The position numbers were made by a program, and so were the translations under genes. A DNA stretch of 12,498 nt from Microcaldota archaeon (GTDB lineage: Archaea; Micrarchaeota; Micrarchaeia; Anstonellales; Anstonellaceae). Below are positions 11,652-12,498 of this stretch, piece after piece. Every line of letters begins with the position of its first letter. The stretch's first letter is position 1. Where the stretch lies: assembly GCA_023248665.1 (NCBI GenBank), contig JAHFEC010000021.1, positions 1-12,498 on the forward strand, written 5' to 3'. The notes under the pieces were generated by a model. The model was not told the DNA's origin. It saw only the letters and a list, made by a program, of their open reading frames with translations, and did no database searches.

Positions 11652-11653
11652 TC
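11642..11653 (+). promoter_or_regulatory. TATA-like box of tRNA-Gly
   Basis: CTTATTTAATC overlaps the stop of the preceding gene and is centred about 38 bases before the tRNA. That spacing implies a short 5' leader of about 10-12 bases to be removed by RNase P. Confidence 0.35.
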
Positions 11654-11685
11654 TTCATGGATAAAGAAGGTCATCGTATCGTGTT

Positions 11686-11759
11686 GCGGCTATCGTCCAA
11701 CCTGGTTAGGATGCAAGATTCCCAATCTTGAGACCCGGGTTCAAATCCCGGTAGCCGCA
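11686..11759 (+). tRNA. tRNA-Gly (anticodon CCC)
   Basis: A complete 74-base cloverleaf: acceptor GCGGCTA (11686-11692) with TAGCCGC (11752-11758) and discriminator A; D stem GTCC/GGAT with one wobble; anticodon stem CAAGA/TCTTG with loop TTCCCAA, anticodon CCC at 11721-11723; T stem CCGGG/CCCGG with loop TTCAAAT. It reads GGG codons. No intron, and CCA is not encoded. The EF-Tu-like gene begins 23 bases after its end. Confidence 0.94.
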
Positions 11760-11782
11760 ATTAAAGTTTGAAGTCGATTCTT

Positions 11783-12498
11783 ATGAGAAACCACAACATC
11801 GCCATCATCGACCCGACGAAAACCTATGGCCGGGCGCTCGCCAAGAAGGGCACCGAGACGGATTACACCATCTATAATTACAAGGAAGGGGAAAACATCC
11901 TCTGCCTCTATGAGCCGCACGCCTATCCGGACAAGATCCAGTCGCTGCTGCACTGCCTTTACCTGAGCGATTTTGCGGTCTGGGTGGTGGATGCCATCAA
12001 TGCGGATTTCGCCGAGGTGGCGCTCGCGCTCATCCTCTCGAAGAAGAGCGGCATGATCATCCTGCACGGGCCGGACGAGAGCGAGCTGGCGCCGATCCTC
12101 TCCAAGACAGCCTTGTGGAAATGGCCGAGGATGAACCAGCCGAATGCCAACGACTTGAGGGCCGCCCTGCTCGGCAGCGAGCCCCGAAAGAGCCCGATGG
12201 CCGGAGGGGAGAAGCTCGCGGTGGTGGATGCCGCTTTTTCCGTGGGCGGGGTGGGCACGGTGGCGCTCACCAAGATCGAGAGCGGCACGTTTCGGATCCA
12301 TGACGAATTCGAGGTGACGCCGGGAAAGAAGACCAGCGCCATACGCTCGATACAGGTGCAGGACGTGGACGTCAAAGAGGCGGAGGAAGGGAGCCGGGCG
12401 GGCTTCGCCCTCAAGAACATCGCGGCCGAGGAGATCGAGCGGGGAAGCTATCTGGCTCCGGCGGGCACGGTCAAGGTGTTCAGCGGCGGCGAGGCGGC
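11783..12498 (+). CDS. EF-Tu/SelB-like protein with a degenerate GTPase domain (3' end outside window)
   Basis: The first 238 codons are present. Residues about 143-232 form a clear translation-factor domain 2: S-V-G-G-V-G-T-V-A-L-T-K-I-E-S-G (153-168), D-E-F-E-V-T-P-G-K-K (174-183), I-R-S-I-Q-V-Q-D-V-D-V (187-197), then I-E-R-G-S-Y-L-A-P. This resembles SelB more than EF-1A. The N-terminal 130 residues keep the outline of a G domain (Y-L-S-D-F-A-V-W-V-V-D-A at 60-71 matches the strand after G3) but no GTP-binding motif. The P-loop position reads P-T-K-T-Y-G-R-A, the D-x-x-G position E-P-H-A-Y, and N-K-x-D is absent (L-H-G-P-D-E-S). It therefore cannot be expected to hydrolyse GTP. Role unknown; a tRNA- or ribosome-binding factor is inferred from family. 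ATG 11783 starts just before the N-I-A-I-I-D strand. Confidence 0.85.
   Translation, partial: MRNHNIAIIDPTKTYGRALAKKGTETDYTIYNYKEGENILCLYEPHAYPDKIQSLLHCLYLSDFAVWVVDAINADFAEVALALILSKKSGMIILHGPDESELAPILSKTALWKWPRMNQPNANDLRAALLGSEPRKSPMAGGEKLAVVDAAFSVGGVGTVALTKIESGTFRIHDEFEVTPGKKTSAIRSIQVQDVDVKEAEEGSRAGFALKNIAAEEIERGSYLAPAGTVKVFSGGEA

Overview
The window looks like archaeal chromosome, mostly GC-rich (about 60% by eye). The evidence is as follows. Most gene starts have an AT-rich TATA-like element about 25-30 bases upstream and little or no leader. The two tRNA genes do not encode CCA. One protein carries a class III (Q-G-A-A-E-Y) signal peptide of the archaeal pilin type. The last gene is an EF-Tu/SelB-like paralogue whose GTPase motifs are gone. 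I cannot name the lineage; a euryarchaeal or DPANN-type genome is compatible.

Layout. Bases 126-1713 hold two tandem slipin/stomatin (SPFH) genes on the + strand; the second has no membrane anchor. They converge on an Orc1/Cdc6-like AAA ATPase (1747-2910, - strand). Its upstream region carries a symmetric four-copy repeat that looks like an operator. Next, on the - strand, is a three-gene operon transcribed Nudix hydrolase -> endonuclease/exonuclease/phosphatase-fold (EEP) enzyme -> small unknown protein (4503 down to 3064). The last two genes are clearly more AT-rich than everything around them and look like an acquired cassette joined to the end of the Nudix gene. A pilin-like class III secreted protein (4557-5048, -) is divergent from a phosphohexomutase (5229-6605, +) across an extremely GC-rich spacer. 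The + strand continues with a single-pass membrane protein (6630-7328), an unusual 470-base segment (7329-7798), an SDR-type L-threonine 3-dehydrogenase (7799-8824), an unknown soluble protein (8895-9500) and tRNA-Phe(GAA). A repeat-rich intergenic follows, then rlmH on the - strand (9796-10230). Divergent from rlmH is an unknown 444-residue protein built from two tandem copies of one domain (10317-11651). After that come tRNA-Gly(CCC) and the start of the degenerate EF-Tu/SelB-like gene, which runs off the window.

How they work together. Most genes are single housekeeping or envelope functions with their own promoters, so no single pathway unites the window. RlmH, the two tRNAs and the pseudo-translation factor form a loose translation neighbourhood at 9.6-12.5 kb. 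The slipins, the pilin-like protein and the anchored membrane protein are cell-envelope functions. The region at about 1.75-4.1 kb (ATPase, EEP enzyme, small protein) is the most accessory-looking part. I found no CRISPR array, insertion sequence or rRNA.
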